Source: M55B129 sp034189085 (GTDB taxonomy: Bacteria > Bacillota > Dethiobacteria > DTU022). From it: DNA of 64,000 bases. Within the stretch, counting starts at the first letter, position 1, and every line of letters begins with the position of its first letter. The DNA lies in the NCBI GenBank assembly GCA_034189085.1, contig JAXHVH010000007.1:3379-67378 (forward strand), in the 5' to 3' direction. The position numbers were made by a program, and so were the translations under genes. This document shows positions 34,693-42,634 of the stretch, piece after piece. The notes below the pieces were generated by a model that was not told the DNA's origin, searched no databases, and was given only the letters and a program-made list of their open reading frames with translations.

Positions 34693-35868
34693 ATGAAAGA
34701 AGCCGTTATCGTTTCCAGCGTCCGGACGGCAATTGGCAAGGCACCGCGGGGCAAACTTCGCTTTACCAGGCCAGATTACATGGGCACAGTAGCCGTTAGG
34801 GAAGCCATGTCCAGGGCTAAAGGGCTTGATCCAGCCAAAGTGGAAGATGTAATCATGGGCTGTTCATTCCCCGAAGCGGAGCAGGGGATGAATGTAGGCC
34901 GTATAATCGCCCTCCAGGCCGGTTTTCCCGACAGCGTCCCCGGCCAGACGGTCAACCGCTTCTGCTCCTCGGGACTGCAGGCTATCGCCCTGGCTGCCGA
35001 ACGAATAATGCTGGGATATGCCGATGCGATTGTCGCCGGAGGAGTTGAAAGTATGAGCATGGTTCCTATGGGCGGGAACAAGCTCACTCCGAGCCCTGCT
35101 CTGGTTGAAAAATATATTGAAGCCTACACCCCCATGGGCATAACCGCTGAAAATGTAGCCAATCGCTTTAACATCACCCGTGAAGAACAGGATCAATTCG
35201 GCCTGGCCAGCCAGCAGAAAGCAGCCGCAGCAACAAAAGAAGGCCGATTTAAAGATGAAATCGTTCCTCTTAAAATAGTCGATCGCTCGGTCGGTCCGGA
35301 CAACAAAATTGTTGAAAAAGAATCTATCTTCGATGTCGATGAGGGGATCCGCGAAACCAGCCTGGAAGCACTGGCCAAATTGCGCCCGGCTTTTCATACT
35401 AAAGGTACTGTTACCGCAGGCAATTCATCCCAGACCAGCGACGGGGCAGCAGCAGCCGTAGTTATGTCTGCTGAGAAAGCAGCTTCTCTCAGTCTCAAAC
35501 CAATGGCCGTCTACCGCGGTTTTGCCGTGGCTGGCTGCCCTCCGGAAATCATGGGGATTGGCCCTTCAGTTGCAGTGCCAAAGCTGATGAAAATGACCGG
35601 TAAAAAAATCCCCGATATAGACCTTTTTGAACTGAACGAAGCCTTTGCTTCACAGGCTATTTACTGCCTGAAAGAACTTGATTTAAATCCTGAAGCCGTC
35701 AATGTCAACGGCGGAGCTATATCTTTGGGCCACCCACTGGGCTGCACCGGAGCCAAGCTTACCGCCACCCTCCTGCACGAAATGGCCCGCCGCGGTTCCC
35801 GTTACGGCGTGGTTACCATGTGTATCGGGGGCGGCATGGGCGCCGCAGCCCTCTTCGAGCGGGCTTGA
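34693..35868 (+). CDS. fadA: Acetyl-CoA acyltransferase (3-ketoacyl-CoA thiolase)
   Basis: FadA cleaves 3-ketoacyl-CoA with CoA to acetyl-CoA. The 391-residue protein has the nucleophilic cysteine in VNRFCSSGLQAIALA (about residue 92), LFELNEAFASQAIY, the histidine in ISLGHPLGCTGAKL, and the second cysteine in VTMCIGGGMGAAALFE. It follows fadN with a GGAGGAGG ribosome site. Acyl-CoA dehydrogenase and electron-transfer flavoprotein genes are not in this window. Confidence 0.95.
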   Translation: MKEAVIVSSVRTAIGKAPRGKLRFTRPDYMGTVAVREAMSRAKGLDPAKVEDVIMGCSFPEAEQGMNVGRIIALQAGFPDSVPGQTVNRFCSSGLQAIALAAERIMLGYADAIVAGGVESMSMVPMGGNKLTPSPALVEKYIEAYTPMGITAENVANRFNITREEQDQFGLASQQKAAAATKEGRFKDEIVPLKIVDRSVGPDNKIVEKESIFDVDEGIRETSLEALAKLRPAFHTKGTVTAGNSSQTSDGAAAAVVMSAEKAASLSLKPMAVYRGFAVAGCPPEIMGIGPSVAVPKLMKMTGKKIPDIDLFELNEAFASQAIYCLKELDLNPEAVNVNGGAISLGHPLGCTGAKLTATLLHEMARRGSRYGVVTMCIGGGMGAAALFERA

Positions 35869-35914
35869 ACAGTCGAAGAAAATAAGCGGAAAATTTATTA
35901 CCTGCCGGGAGCGT

Positions 35915-35954
35915 CAACTTAGTCATAACCTCTTTTTATGGTATGATTAAGTTG
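35915..35954 (+). terminator. Hairpin and T-run after fadA
   Basis: A 16-base imperfect inverted repeat (CAACTTA...TAAGTTG arms, loop about 9 bases) is followed after 8 bases by TTTTTT. It lies 47 bases after the fadA stop and before the M24 peptidase gene, so it probably ends the fad operon. Confidence 0.6.
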
Positions 35955-35991
35955 CACACTCCTTTTTTAATACTTCTTAAGGAGGAATTTC

Positions 35992-37167
35992 ATGACTCCT
36001 TCAACTGAGCTGCAACAAAGAATTAAAAAATTAAAGCAAGCAATGATGGAAAAAAACATTGCCGGAACACTGCTTGTCCAGAGGGCGGATCTTTTTTATT
36101 TTAGCGGAACGGGACAAAATGCCCACATGTTCATCCCTCTTGAAGGAGAACCAGACCTGATTGTAAAAAAATCGCTAACCCGTGCAACCCGGGAAAGTGC
36201 TCTCGATAATATTATTCCCTTCCGGGGCTGGGACAGTTTGGCCAAACTCATTGCAGATACCCTGCCGCCGGGATCAAAAATCGGGCTCGAATTGGATGTT
36301 CTGCCGGCCAATCTTTTTTTCCGCTACCAGAAGCTGCTTAATAGTTATGACCTGACCGATGTTTCAAGTGTTGTGCGCCGGATAAGAGCTGTCAAATCCC
36401 CTCACGAAATAAACTTGATCAGTGAAGCGGCAAAAATGAGCCATTCCTTATTCGAGCATGCCGGCAAAATTATCAGGGAGGGAATGAGGGAAATTGAACT
36501 GGCCGGGCGGTTGGAAATGCAGGCCCGTCTGCTTGGGCACCAGGGCGCGGTGCGCATGCGCAGCTTTAACCAGGAGATCCATTACGGCCACGTCATGGCC
36601 GGCGATAACGCTGCAGTGGTAAGCTTTTTCGATGGTCCTACCGGTGGCAGTGGTGTAAACCCTTCTTATCCCCAGGGTGCCGGAACAAGAAAAATCAAGT
36701 GCAAAGAGCCTATTCTGGTCGATCTGGTCAGCATATTCGACGGTTACATGATCGATCAAACCAGGATCTTCTCAATCGGCGAACCGGCTGTTCACCTGCA
36801 GGAAGCTTACCGGGAGGCTTTACAGATCAAGCATGCCCTGATGCAGGCGGGCCGGCCAGGCACCACCGGGAACGACCTCTATGAGAAGGCAGAGAAAGCA
36901 GCTTCCCTGGCCGGGCTGGCTGCCCATTTCATGGGCTACACAGAAAAAGTTCATTTTGTCGGGCACGGGGTAGGAATCGAACTAGATGAAATGCCGATAA
37001 TAGGCTTCGGGATCAATCATAAACTGGAAGAAGGCATGGTCTTTGCCCTTGAACCAAAATTTATCTTTCCCGGGGAAGGAACTGTGGGTATAGAAGACAC
37101 TTTTGTCGTAGAGAAAAATGGCTTGAGACAGCTCACTCTGTCCGACGACCGGTTGCGAATCGTCTAA
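35992..37167 (+). CDS. M24-family aminopeptidase (Xaa-Pro dipeptidase-like)
   Basis: A 391-residue pita-bread-fold metallopeptidase. The N-terminal creatinase-like domain (residues about 10-140) precedes the M24 catalytic domain. Metal ligands are visible as the aspartate in ILVDLVSIFDGYMIDQTRIF (two Asp), the histidine in VHFVGHGVGIELDE, and the glutamates in FALEPKFIFPGEG and VGIEDTFVV. It is preceded by GGAGG. The family cleaves N-terminal residues before proline, but some members act on other substrates. It looks monocistronic. Confidence 0.88.
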   Translation: MTPSTELQQRIKKLKQAMMEKNIAGTLLVQRADLFYFSGTGQNAHMFIPLEGEPDLIVKKSLTRATRESALDNIIPFRGWDSLAKLIADTLPPGSKIGLELDVLPANLFFRYQKLLNSYDLTDVSSVVRRIRAVKSPHEINLISEAAKMSHSLFEHAGKIIREGMREIELAGRLEMQARLLGHQGAVRMRSFNQEIHYGHVMAGDNAAVVSFFDGPTGGSGVNPSYPQGAGTRKIKCKEPILVDLVSIFDGYMIDQTRIFSIGEPAVHLQEAYREALQIKHALMQAGRPGTTGNDLYEKAEKAASLAGLAAHFMGYTEKVHFVGHGVGIELDEMPIIGFGINHKLEEGMVFALEPKFIFPGEGTVGIEDTFVVEKNGLRQLTLSDDRLRIV

Positions 37168-37174
37168 GCTGCAT

Positions 37175-37208
37175 GGCGGGCGTCGGGTCCAGTGGCCCAC
37201 CGCCCGCC
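37175..37208. repeat. GC-rich hairpin after the M24 peptidase
   Basis: GGCGGGCG pairs with CGCCCGCC, with an inner GGG/CCC extension. It begins 8 bases after the peptidase stop codon. There is no T-run, so it is more likely an mRNA 3'-end stabiliser or weak terminator than a full terminator. Confidence 0.5.
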
Positions 37209-37274
37209 TGCGAAATAATTTGATCATCCAGGAATACCTGTTCCGGGGAACCGAACCGGTTCCCTCACTTTTTA

Positions 37275-37358
37275 TCAGCCACCCGAAGTACTGCAACCGG
37301 CAAGAATAACAGTTATCAATGCTGTAATGGTAATCATCAGCCAGGTGTACCGTTTCAT
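37275..37358 (-). CDS. Very small lipoprotein (27 residues)
   Basis: A 28-codon frame encodes MKRYTWLMITITALITVILAGC... followed by only STSGG (the first 20 residues give a charged start and hydrophobic core; LAGC is a perfect lipobox at 19-22). After signal cleavage the mature product would be a lipidated six-residue peptide CSTSGG. GGAAGGGGGAT precedes the ATG by about 6 bases, and AT-rich promoter-like sequence lies further upstream. It resembles entericidin-like small lipoproteins only in general design; function unknown. Too short for most gene finders. Confidence 0.65.
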   Translation of the reverse strand: MKRYTWLMITITALITVILAGCSTSGG

Positions 37359-37465
37359 CTTAATCCCCCTTCCTCAATTCCATTATTATCACAATTAGCA
37401 TCAAGTTGCAATTAGCAATAATACATTATGGTACTGCTATTATGTCAACAATATATTTTTTTCTT

Positions 37466-37586
37466 TTATACACAATGCCGGGATAGCAGCTTTTTCCGGA
37501 GGCAAATGTTTGTTCTACTCACAAATTCCACAGGGTTATCCACAGGTGAAAGCCTTTTATGCTCACTTTGCCACCTTTTTTCCACA
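37466..37586 (+). promoter_or_regulatory. Cluster of DnaA-box-like sites
   Basis: Two perfect TTATNCACA boxes, TTATACACA (37466-37474) and TTATCCACA (37536-37544), and one near match, TTTTCCACA (37578-37586), all face the same way within 121 bases of an AT-rich gap. Neither dnaA nor dnaN is nearby, so an origin is not indicated. Confidence 0.4.
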
Positions 37587-37754
37587 TCATTGACAGTGAG
37601 GCACCATAAAATTTGCCGATTTTGAAACCGTCAGAATGGCATAATAATTGTTCGGTTGACTCCCATTAAAATATAACTTTAAAAAAAGGGAAAATGAATT
37701 CCTTATCGAATAATGACTTATTGAAAGCAACAATCCAATTAAGGAGGCATTAGC

Positions 37755-37940
37755 ATGAAAGTTAAAGTAAACGATGATTGCAGCGCATGTGGCATCTGTG
37801 AGGATATTTGTCCTGAAGTATTTGAACTGGGAGATGAAAAAGCAGAAGTAAAAGTAAATCCCGTTCCAGAAGAGTATGAAGACAACGTCAGGGAAGCAGC
37901 CGAAGAGTGCCCGACTGAAGCCATTCAAATTTCAGAATAA
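37755..37940 (+). CDS. Ferredoxin, single [4Fe-4S]
   Basis: A 61-residue ferredoxin. Cluster ligands are CSACGICEDICP (three cysteines of CxxCxxxxxC type) and a distant cysteine in EECPTEAIQ. The two-cysteine remainder of a second cluster is absent, so it is a monocluster ferredoxin of the type found in clostridia and Thermotoga. It is highly acidic. GGAGG lies 8 bases before the ATG. It is monocistronic, with a promoter-like TTGACT at 37656 and a terminator just after. It could feed electrons to Rnf or the oxidoreductases in this window (inference). Confidence 0.92.
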   Translation: MKVKVNDDCSACGICEDICPEVFELGDEKAEVKVNPVPEEYEDNVREAAEECPTEAIQISE

Positions 37941-37968
37941 GAGCGGCTGCAGCGACCAAACAAACCGG

Positions 37969-37990
37969 GAGCCCGCTGAAAAGCGGGCTC
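37969..37990 (+). terminator. Terminator of the ferredoxin gene
   Basis: GAGCCCGCT-GAAA-AGCGGGCTC is a perfect 9-bp stem with a stable GAAA tetraloop, followed by GTTCATT. It lies 29 bases after the ferredoxin stop. Confidence 0.7.
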
Positions 37991-38107
37991 GTTCATTATA
38001 TAAGGTCCAGAAAACAGCTTTTATATCAACACCGCTGGCAGGAATTTTTACTGCTGTCGACGAAAGAAACTGCTGCCTGGAGCACTTTTTAACAGGGAGG
38101 GATCATC

Positions 38108-39646
38108 TTGGATCAGGATAAATTGCTCTCAGTCTTAAAGATACTCGACAGGCGGCCGGGTTTAATTAAACCGGTGTCCGGCCTGGCCTATCATTCAGAC
38201 AGGGTCAACAAAGGAGATCTCTTCGTTTGCATGAAAGGGTATAAAACGGACGGACACCTCTACCTTAATGCTGCTGCAGAGAAAGGAGCAGTAGCAGCAA
38301 TAGTAGAAGAATTTCAGGATGAGATTCCCATCCCCCAGTACAGGGTGGCTGACAGCCGGCATGCCCTGGCTGCTCTTGCCGATCAGTTCCTGGGTCATCC
38401 TTCTCAAAAGATCAACCTCACCGGTATAACAGCAACCAACGGCAAGACCACAACTACCTACATGACCAATGCAATCTTTGAAAAACACGGCCTGAAAACC
38501 GGCTTGATCGGCACCGTTATCATTAAAACAGGTAGCTGCATCCGGCCTGCTGAACTAACTACCCCGGAATCGCTGGATCTGCACCGCTATTTCCAGGAAA
38601 TGGTCGAATCAGGAGTAACCCATGCCGTAATGGAAGTTTCATCATCGGGACTGGAACTGAACCGGGTTGGCTGCGCCGATTTTAATACTGTCGTGGTTAA
38701 CAACATCAGCCGTGAGCACATCGATCTTCATGGTTCCTTCGAAGACTACTTCAAGGCCAAGGCCAGTCTGATTCGTAAAGCAAATGAAAATCAGTGGGCT
38801 GTTCTGAATCTGGACTGTCCCTATACCCGTTCTCTGGCCGGAGAAACAAGAGCCAAAACCTTCACCTACGGCCTTAAACACAGGGAGGCAGACTGCCTGG
38901 TCCACGATCTCGATCTGAGCAACGGCCGGGCTCGTTTCACGGTCGAACTGAGAAGGAAGGAACCTGCAGCCCTCTTCGTCTCCCAACCACCCAGCTTTAA
39001 AATTGAGCTCTCCGTCCTCGGCTTGCACAGTGTTTATAATGCCATGGCCGCCACCCTGGTCTCCCTGCTCCAGGGTATCCCGGCCGAAACAATCCAAAAA
39101 GCCCTGGCGGAATTCAGAGGTGTGGAAAGGCGCTTTGAACTGATCTTCGAGGACGATTTCAAGGTGATCGATGATCACTTTGCCAACAGCGGCAATATCG
39201 ATGTGACCATGGAAACCCTGCAGATGATGGATTACAACCGGCTACACCTTGTTTATGCCATCAGGGGCAGCCGCGGTGTTACTGTCAATAGAGAAAATGC
39301 CGAAGCCATCGTCCGCTGGGCTTCCAGACTGAACCTGGGAAAAATCATCGCCACTACCAGCATCGGCCATGTCGGTGAAAAAGATCTGGTCACAGCGGAA
39401 GAGCAACAAATATACTCAGCAGTCATGAAAGATGCCGGTATCAAGACTGAAATATACGACAGCCTGCCTGAAGCGATCGCCGCCGGCCTGGCTGAAACCG
39501 GTTCCGGAGACGTCCTCCTGCTGGCAGGCTGCCAGGGCATGGACTATGGTGCTAAAATCTGCCTCGAGCAGATCCATCGCCTGAGACCTTCTCTGCCCGA
39601 AGAAAAAGTATTCGCCGCCCTGAAAAACCGGGTAGCCGGGGTATAG
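38108..39646 (+). CDS. Divergent MurE-like Mur ligase, substrate uncertain
   Basis: A 512-residue ATP-dependent ligase related to MurE (UDP-MurNAc-tripeptide synthetase). The N-terminal domain (VNKGDLFVCMKGYKTDGH) and central ATPase domain (P-loop GITATNGKTTTTYM at 106-119; TTPESLDLHRYF; EVSSSGLELNRV; YFKAKASLI with the lysine that is carbamylated in the family) are normal. The C-terminal domain is not: DYAHTPD is replaced by DDHFANSGNID (355-365), GCGGDRD by AIRGSRG (384-390), and the amino-acid-selecting DNPR/DNPA motif is missing. It is not in a dcw cluster. A TTG start is taken, with GGGAGG upstream. It probably joins something other than the standard muropeptide and diamino acid. Confidence 0.75.
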   Translation: MDQDKLLSVLKILDRRPGLIKPVSGLAYHSDRVNKGDLFVCMKGYKTDGHLYLNAAAEKGAVAAIVEEFQDEIPIPQYRVADSRHALAALADQFLGHPSQKINLTGITATNGKTTTTYMTNAIFEKHGLKTGLIGTVIIKTGSCIRPAELTTPESLDLHRYFQEMVESGVTHAVMEVSSSGLELNRVGCADFNTVVVNNISREHIDLHGSFEDYFKAKASLIRKANENQWAVLNLDCPYTRSLAGETRAKTFTYGLKHREADCLVHDLDLSNGRARFTVELRRKEPAALFVSQPPSFKIELSVLGLHSVYNAMAATLVSLLQGIPAETIQKALAEFRGVERRFELIFEDDFKVIDDHFANSGNIDVTMETLQMMDYNRLHLVYAIRGSRGVTVNRENAEAIVRWASRLNLGKIIATTSIGHVGEKDLVTAEEQQIYSAVMKDAGIKTEIYDSLPEAIAAGLAETGSGDVLLLAGCQGMDYGAKICLEQIHRLRPSLPEEKVFAALKNRVAGV

Positions 39647-39762
39647 TTCCTCTTTATACTGCTTTCAGCATACGGCAGCTGCCAAAGCTTTTCTCAAATG
39701 GGGTTGAATCAAAAGTTCTTAATTCACAGAACCCTTCAGGCAGGCGAAACAAACCGAAATCA

Positions 39763-40512
39763 TCACAGTTTTTTTACCTTATTGCTTCCTTGATCTCTAC
39801 CCCCCAGGATAGCCCGGGCCTGGATGCGAACTATCCGCTTGTCACCTTCAGCAGTATTCTGCTCCACCTTCCGGTTGGCAATAATACCACCGTCTTCCTG
39901 ATCTTTAAAAGTAACTCCGCCAGGGACTGCAGAACCCTCATAGACCACCGCCAGATCAGGGGGAACCCTGACATCTATACCGCCCATCACTGCAGTGAGA
40001 TCGAGCACCGTTTCCCCCTCAGGAATTTCAGCCGTGGTCAGATCCATTTCAATTTCAATACCGTCCATGAAGGCAAAATAGCTGCCGCTTTACAGTTTCC
40101 AGGGTTGCGAACCGCAGAGCTTGGTCCCCCCCATAAAGGTGAACCGACCGCCTCCGCCGTGAGCTTTCCCCCGCAGCAGGTTAAATCCGATCAGGATCAG
40201 GATTACCGGCCAAATGAGGTTCCACAAAATAGCCGTATTGAAATCAAAGAGGTCCAGGTTCCGCCCGAGATAAATTACCCCGATGGCAATTAAAATTACG
40301 TCGGCAACAAACTGACCCCAGAAAAAATATGTTTTCTTCCCCTCTTCAGTGGTGGTTGAGCCAATAGATGAGGCAAGCCAGCTCAAACCGAGGACCAGGG
40401 GGATTACCGGCCACAATCGCAGGATCTGCCGGATGCCAATATCCACACCAATATTCAAATTATTCAAGAGCAGCAGGATGCCGATCACCAGGATAAAAAG
40501 CCCGATAATCAA
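39763..40512 (-). pseudogene. LiaF-like membrane protein gene split by an in-frame stop
   Basis: Frame 40512-40090 encodes four membrane helices (LiaF/DUF5668-type) ending FMGGTKLCGSQPWKL, then TAA. The reading frame continues without shift as SGSYFAFMDGIEIEMDLTTA through a LiaF C-terminal (DUF2154) domain with the repeated GG(I/V)(D/E)(V/I) pattern. One base change (for example GAA to TAA) explains the stop. At the very end, a run of six G shifts the frame; with five G the tail would read LGVEIKEAIR. LiaF proteins sense cell-wall stress with LiaRS, which is not nearby. A restart at ATG 40068 is possible but has no clear ribosome site. Confidence 0.7.
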
Positions 40513-40699
40513 TCCTCCGCTTATTGATCACATTCCTTTCACTCCATTTCGGTAAGATTATACTTTATTCGGGTGTTTATTCTTGCCCGAAAGGCAATTT
40601 CCTGCCTCGATAACAAGTTAAAACATTTATAAATAGGTCAGATCTGATCCAGCGACTGCAAAAAATCATATTTTTAAATTTGCAATTTCTTTTTGAAGA
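40513..40699. other. AT-rich gap upstream of the LiaF-like gene
   Basis: No gene is seen. The sequence is AT-rich and should contain the promoter of the LiaF-like gene. It leads into the IS21-like end that begins at about 40700. Confidence 0.35.
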
Positions 40700-40855
40700 T
40701 GTGACATTTTACTTTTTCTTACTGTCATATCTTCTCTGAACAATTATTACTTGCCCGGGAATGACATTTTCCCTGAGCATTTTATCGTTTTAGGGGTGAC
40801 ATATTCCTGAATATTCTTAGGGTGGTAATATCACTGAACAGCCACAAGTAAAGCC
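40700..40855. mobile_element. Solitary IS21-like terminal repeat region, no transposase
   Basis: A unit of the form TGACATNTTC..CTGAACA appears about four to five times, each diverged: GTGACATTTTAC, TGTCATATCTTCTCTGAACA, ATGACATTTTCCCTGAGCA, GTGACATATTCCTGA and TAATATCACTGAACA. Multiple short repeats of this kind occur at the ends of IS21-family elements. No istA/istB gene is present, so this is a leftover end. Confidence 0.5.
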
Positions 40856-40863
40856 CGGCGGCG

Positions 40864-40892
40864 TTGACTTTTAGGAATGGTCATGCTAAAAT
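40864..40892 (+). promoter_or_regulatory. Promoter of the tRNA-His/tRNA-Gln unit
   Basis: TTGACT (40864-40869) and TAAAAT (40887-40892) with a 17-base spacer give a start near 40899, about 11 bases before tRNA-His. Confidence 0.75.
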
Positions 40893-40910
40893 GACAGCGC
40901 AATAAAAATG

Positions 40911-40987
40911 GTGGGTGTAGCTCAGCAGGTTAGAGCGCCAGGTTGTGGCCCTGGAGGCCGTGGGTTCGAATCCCATCACTCACCCCA
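40911..40987 (+). tRNA. tRNA-His (anticodon GTG)
   Basis: A complete cloverleaf. Acceptor GTGGGTG pairs with CACTCAC; the D-arm holds TAGCTCAGCAGGTTAGAGC; the anticodon stem CCAGG/CCTGG has loop TTGTGGC (anticodon GTG); the T-arm GTGGGTTCGAATCCCAT follows; CCA is encoded. The base at 40910 is G, which gives the G-1 typical of tRNA-His. Confidence 0.96.
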
Positions 40988-41021
40988 TTTTTATTCCCCA
41001 AAAACAACAGTCAATTAAAGT

Positions 41022-41096
41022 TGGGGCGTAGCCAAGCGGTAAGGCACGGGACTTTGGCTCCCGCACGCGTAGGTTCGAATCCTACCGCCCCAGCCA
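41022..41096 (+). tRNA. tRNA-Gln (anticodon TTG)
   Basis: A complete cloverleaf. Acceptor TGGGGCG pairs with CGCCCCA; the D-arm is TAGCCAAGCGGTAAGGCA; the anticodon stem GGGA/TCCC has loop CTTTGGC (anticodon TTG); the T-arm is GTAGGTTCGAATCCTAC; discriminator G; CCA is encoded. It lies 34 bases after tRNA-His and shares its promoter. Confidence 0.96.
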
Positions 41097-41190
41097 TTTC
41101 TATATAAGGACATTACCACCAACAGCTAATTTCAAAATTCAATCGCCAGTTTAACAAACCTAAAAAATAGCTAACCAGGAAAAAACAGTT

Positions 41191-42364
41191 ATGCAAAAAC
41201 AAGAACATTTCATCATCTGGTCGATGGTTCTGTATTTTGGCTGGATTTTGTCTTTCCCATACTTTGGGTATGTTTTAAGAACCCTGTCAATTTCCACCGG
41301 CGTTGATCCTAACTCACTACTTTCGTCATTATTGCTAATTTGATCACGATTTTGCTAATCTATCTTTCCTATGCTTTAAATCTCCAAGCATTGCTTATAG
41401 CCACAATCGTTCCTTTAATCATTGCCTTACTTTTACTGTTCTTCTATACTCCTCCTGTTAAAGCAGCCATTGAGAAAAAGTCTAAACCAGACCAGCCGCC
41501 AACTGCTCTATATATTTTAGTATAGTAATGGTAGGGTTTATTGCTTTGCTTAACTTTACCCTTGGGCTTGCCTTTTCTGTTATATTTGAATTTTACCCTG
41601 TAATGAGTGGGCGTGATTTTGTCCTGCGCTACTTTAAGGACATCCCCTACATTCTGATTTATTTAGTTATCATATTTTTTAGGTTAACTGTCAATAAAAG
41701 AATGGCCTATTATTCTGTATCTCTAATGGGTTTAGCATTAATATTATTGATCGTAATGGGTGATAGTATAACCGGCCTTTATTTTACTATTACCGCAGTG
41801 CAGGTTGGCCAAGCCCTTTATTCCCCCTTTATATGGATACTACTCGGAGATTTGTCAACCCGCTATGTAACCCCTTTTCGCTACTTTGGGTTCGGCCTAT
41901 TTGCCATCCTCCTCGGATCATTTTTTGGTGGCGCATATGGAGATTACCTGCTCAAGTTCGGGGATTCACCTGCCCTATCTACAGCTCTGGCTTCAATCGC
42001 GGCCTTATTCGCTGCTCTTCTGGTAACCCCATGGCTGGTTGAAAAATCGGTAACTGAACCATTGGTTGATGATAAACTTTTGACTAACGATCAGGAATAC
42101 CTTGATCACTTATATTCAGCAGCGGGCCTAACGCCCAGAGAGATCGAAGTGGTAGAAATATTAATGAAAGGATCTGATAACCAATCCATGGCCACTGCAC
42201 TGGTAACTAGTCCTAATACGCTTAAAACCCACTTGCGTAAAATATACAGCAAGTATGGGGTTAATAAGAAAAGCGAACTTCTGGCGCTAATCTCTATAAA
42301 AAAATGCCTCCATTTTAATTTTACTTCCTTAAGCTTTAAACAATCCCAACTTCACTTGCAATAA
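41191..42364 (+). pseudogene. Frameshifted LuxR-type regulator with membrane sensor domain
   Basis: Three overlapping frames together make one protein. It starts at ATG 41191 (MQKQEHFIIWSMVLYFGWIL), shifts frame near 41340 into MITILLIYLSYALNLQ, shifts again near 41515, and continues to 42364. The first ~370 residues are a many-helix, MFS-like membrane region; the C-terminal part is a LuxR helix-turn-helix (GLTPREIEVVEILMKG; SPNTLKTHLRKIYSKYG). Such membrane LuxR regulators occur in Actinobacteria and Clostridia and usually control a neighbouring transport or respiration gene. Two frameshifts mean it is very likely inactive. Confidence 0.75.
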
Positions 42365-42634
42365 TTGGCTAAAATCACCCCTGGGGTTGATGGACAGATC
42401 TTCTTTCCTCTGATCAAAAACTATCTGCCGCGCAACTGATTGGCAGTTTTCAGTTGTCAGAACCTTACCGACAGAGGAGGCATGCCTATCGCCAAACCAG
42501 TTCTACCAGTGGTGCAGGAACACGATGAACCCGTGCTTTTATCTGGTCACTTGAGCCTGGTGGAGTAAGTAGTGAAACCGGCTGCGCCTCTTTGCTTGCC
42601 AGCTATTCTGTCGGGGAAGGAGGTGACAACAAAT
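42365..42634. other. Gap between the regulator pseudogene and the GLUG-protein pseudogene
   Basis: No gene is supported. A 28-codon frame at about 42482 has GGAGG only one base before its ATG, too close for normal initiation. A good GGAGGTGA ribosome site for the next gene is at 42619-42626. Confidence 0.35.

Noticed and set aside
37637..37651. Sigma-54-like TGGCATAATAATTGT upstream of the ferredoxin gene
   Set aside because: The -12 element ends in TTGT rather than TTGC, and a TTGACT element lies close by; no activator gene is adjacent.
42482..42568. 28-codon frame after GGAGG in the gap before the GLUG gene
   Set aside because: The GGAGG is one base from the ATG, too close for initiation, and the peptide matches nothing.
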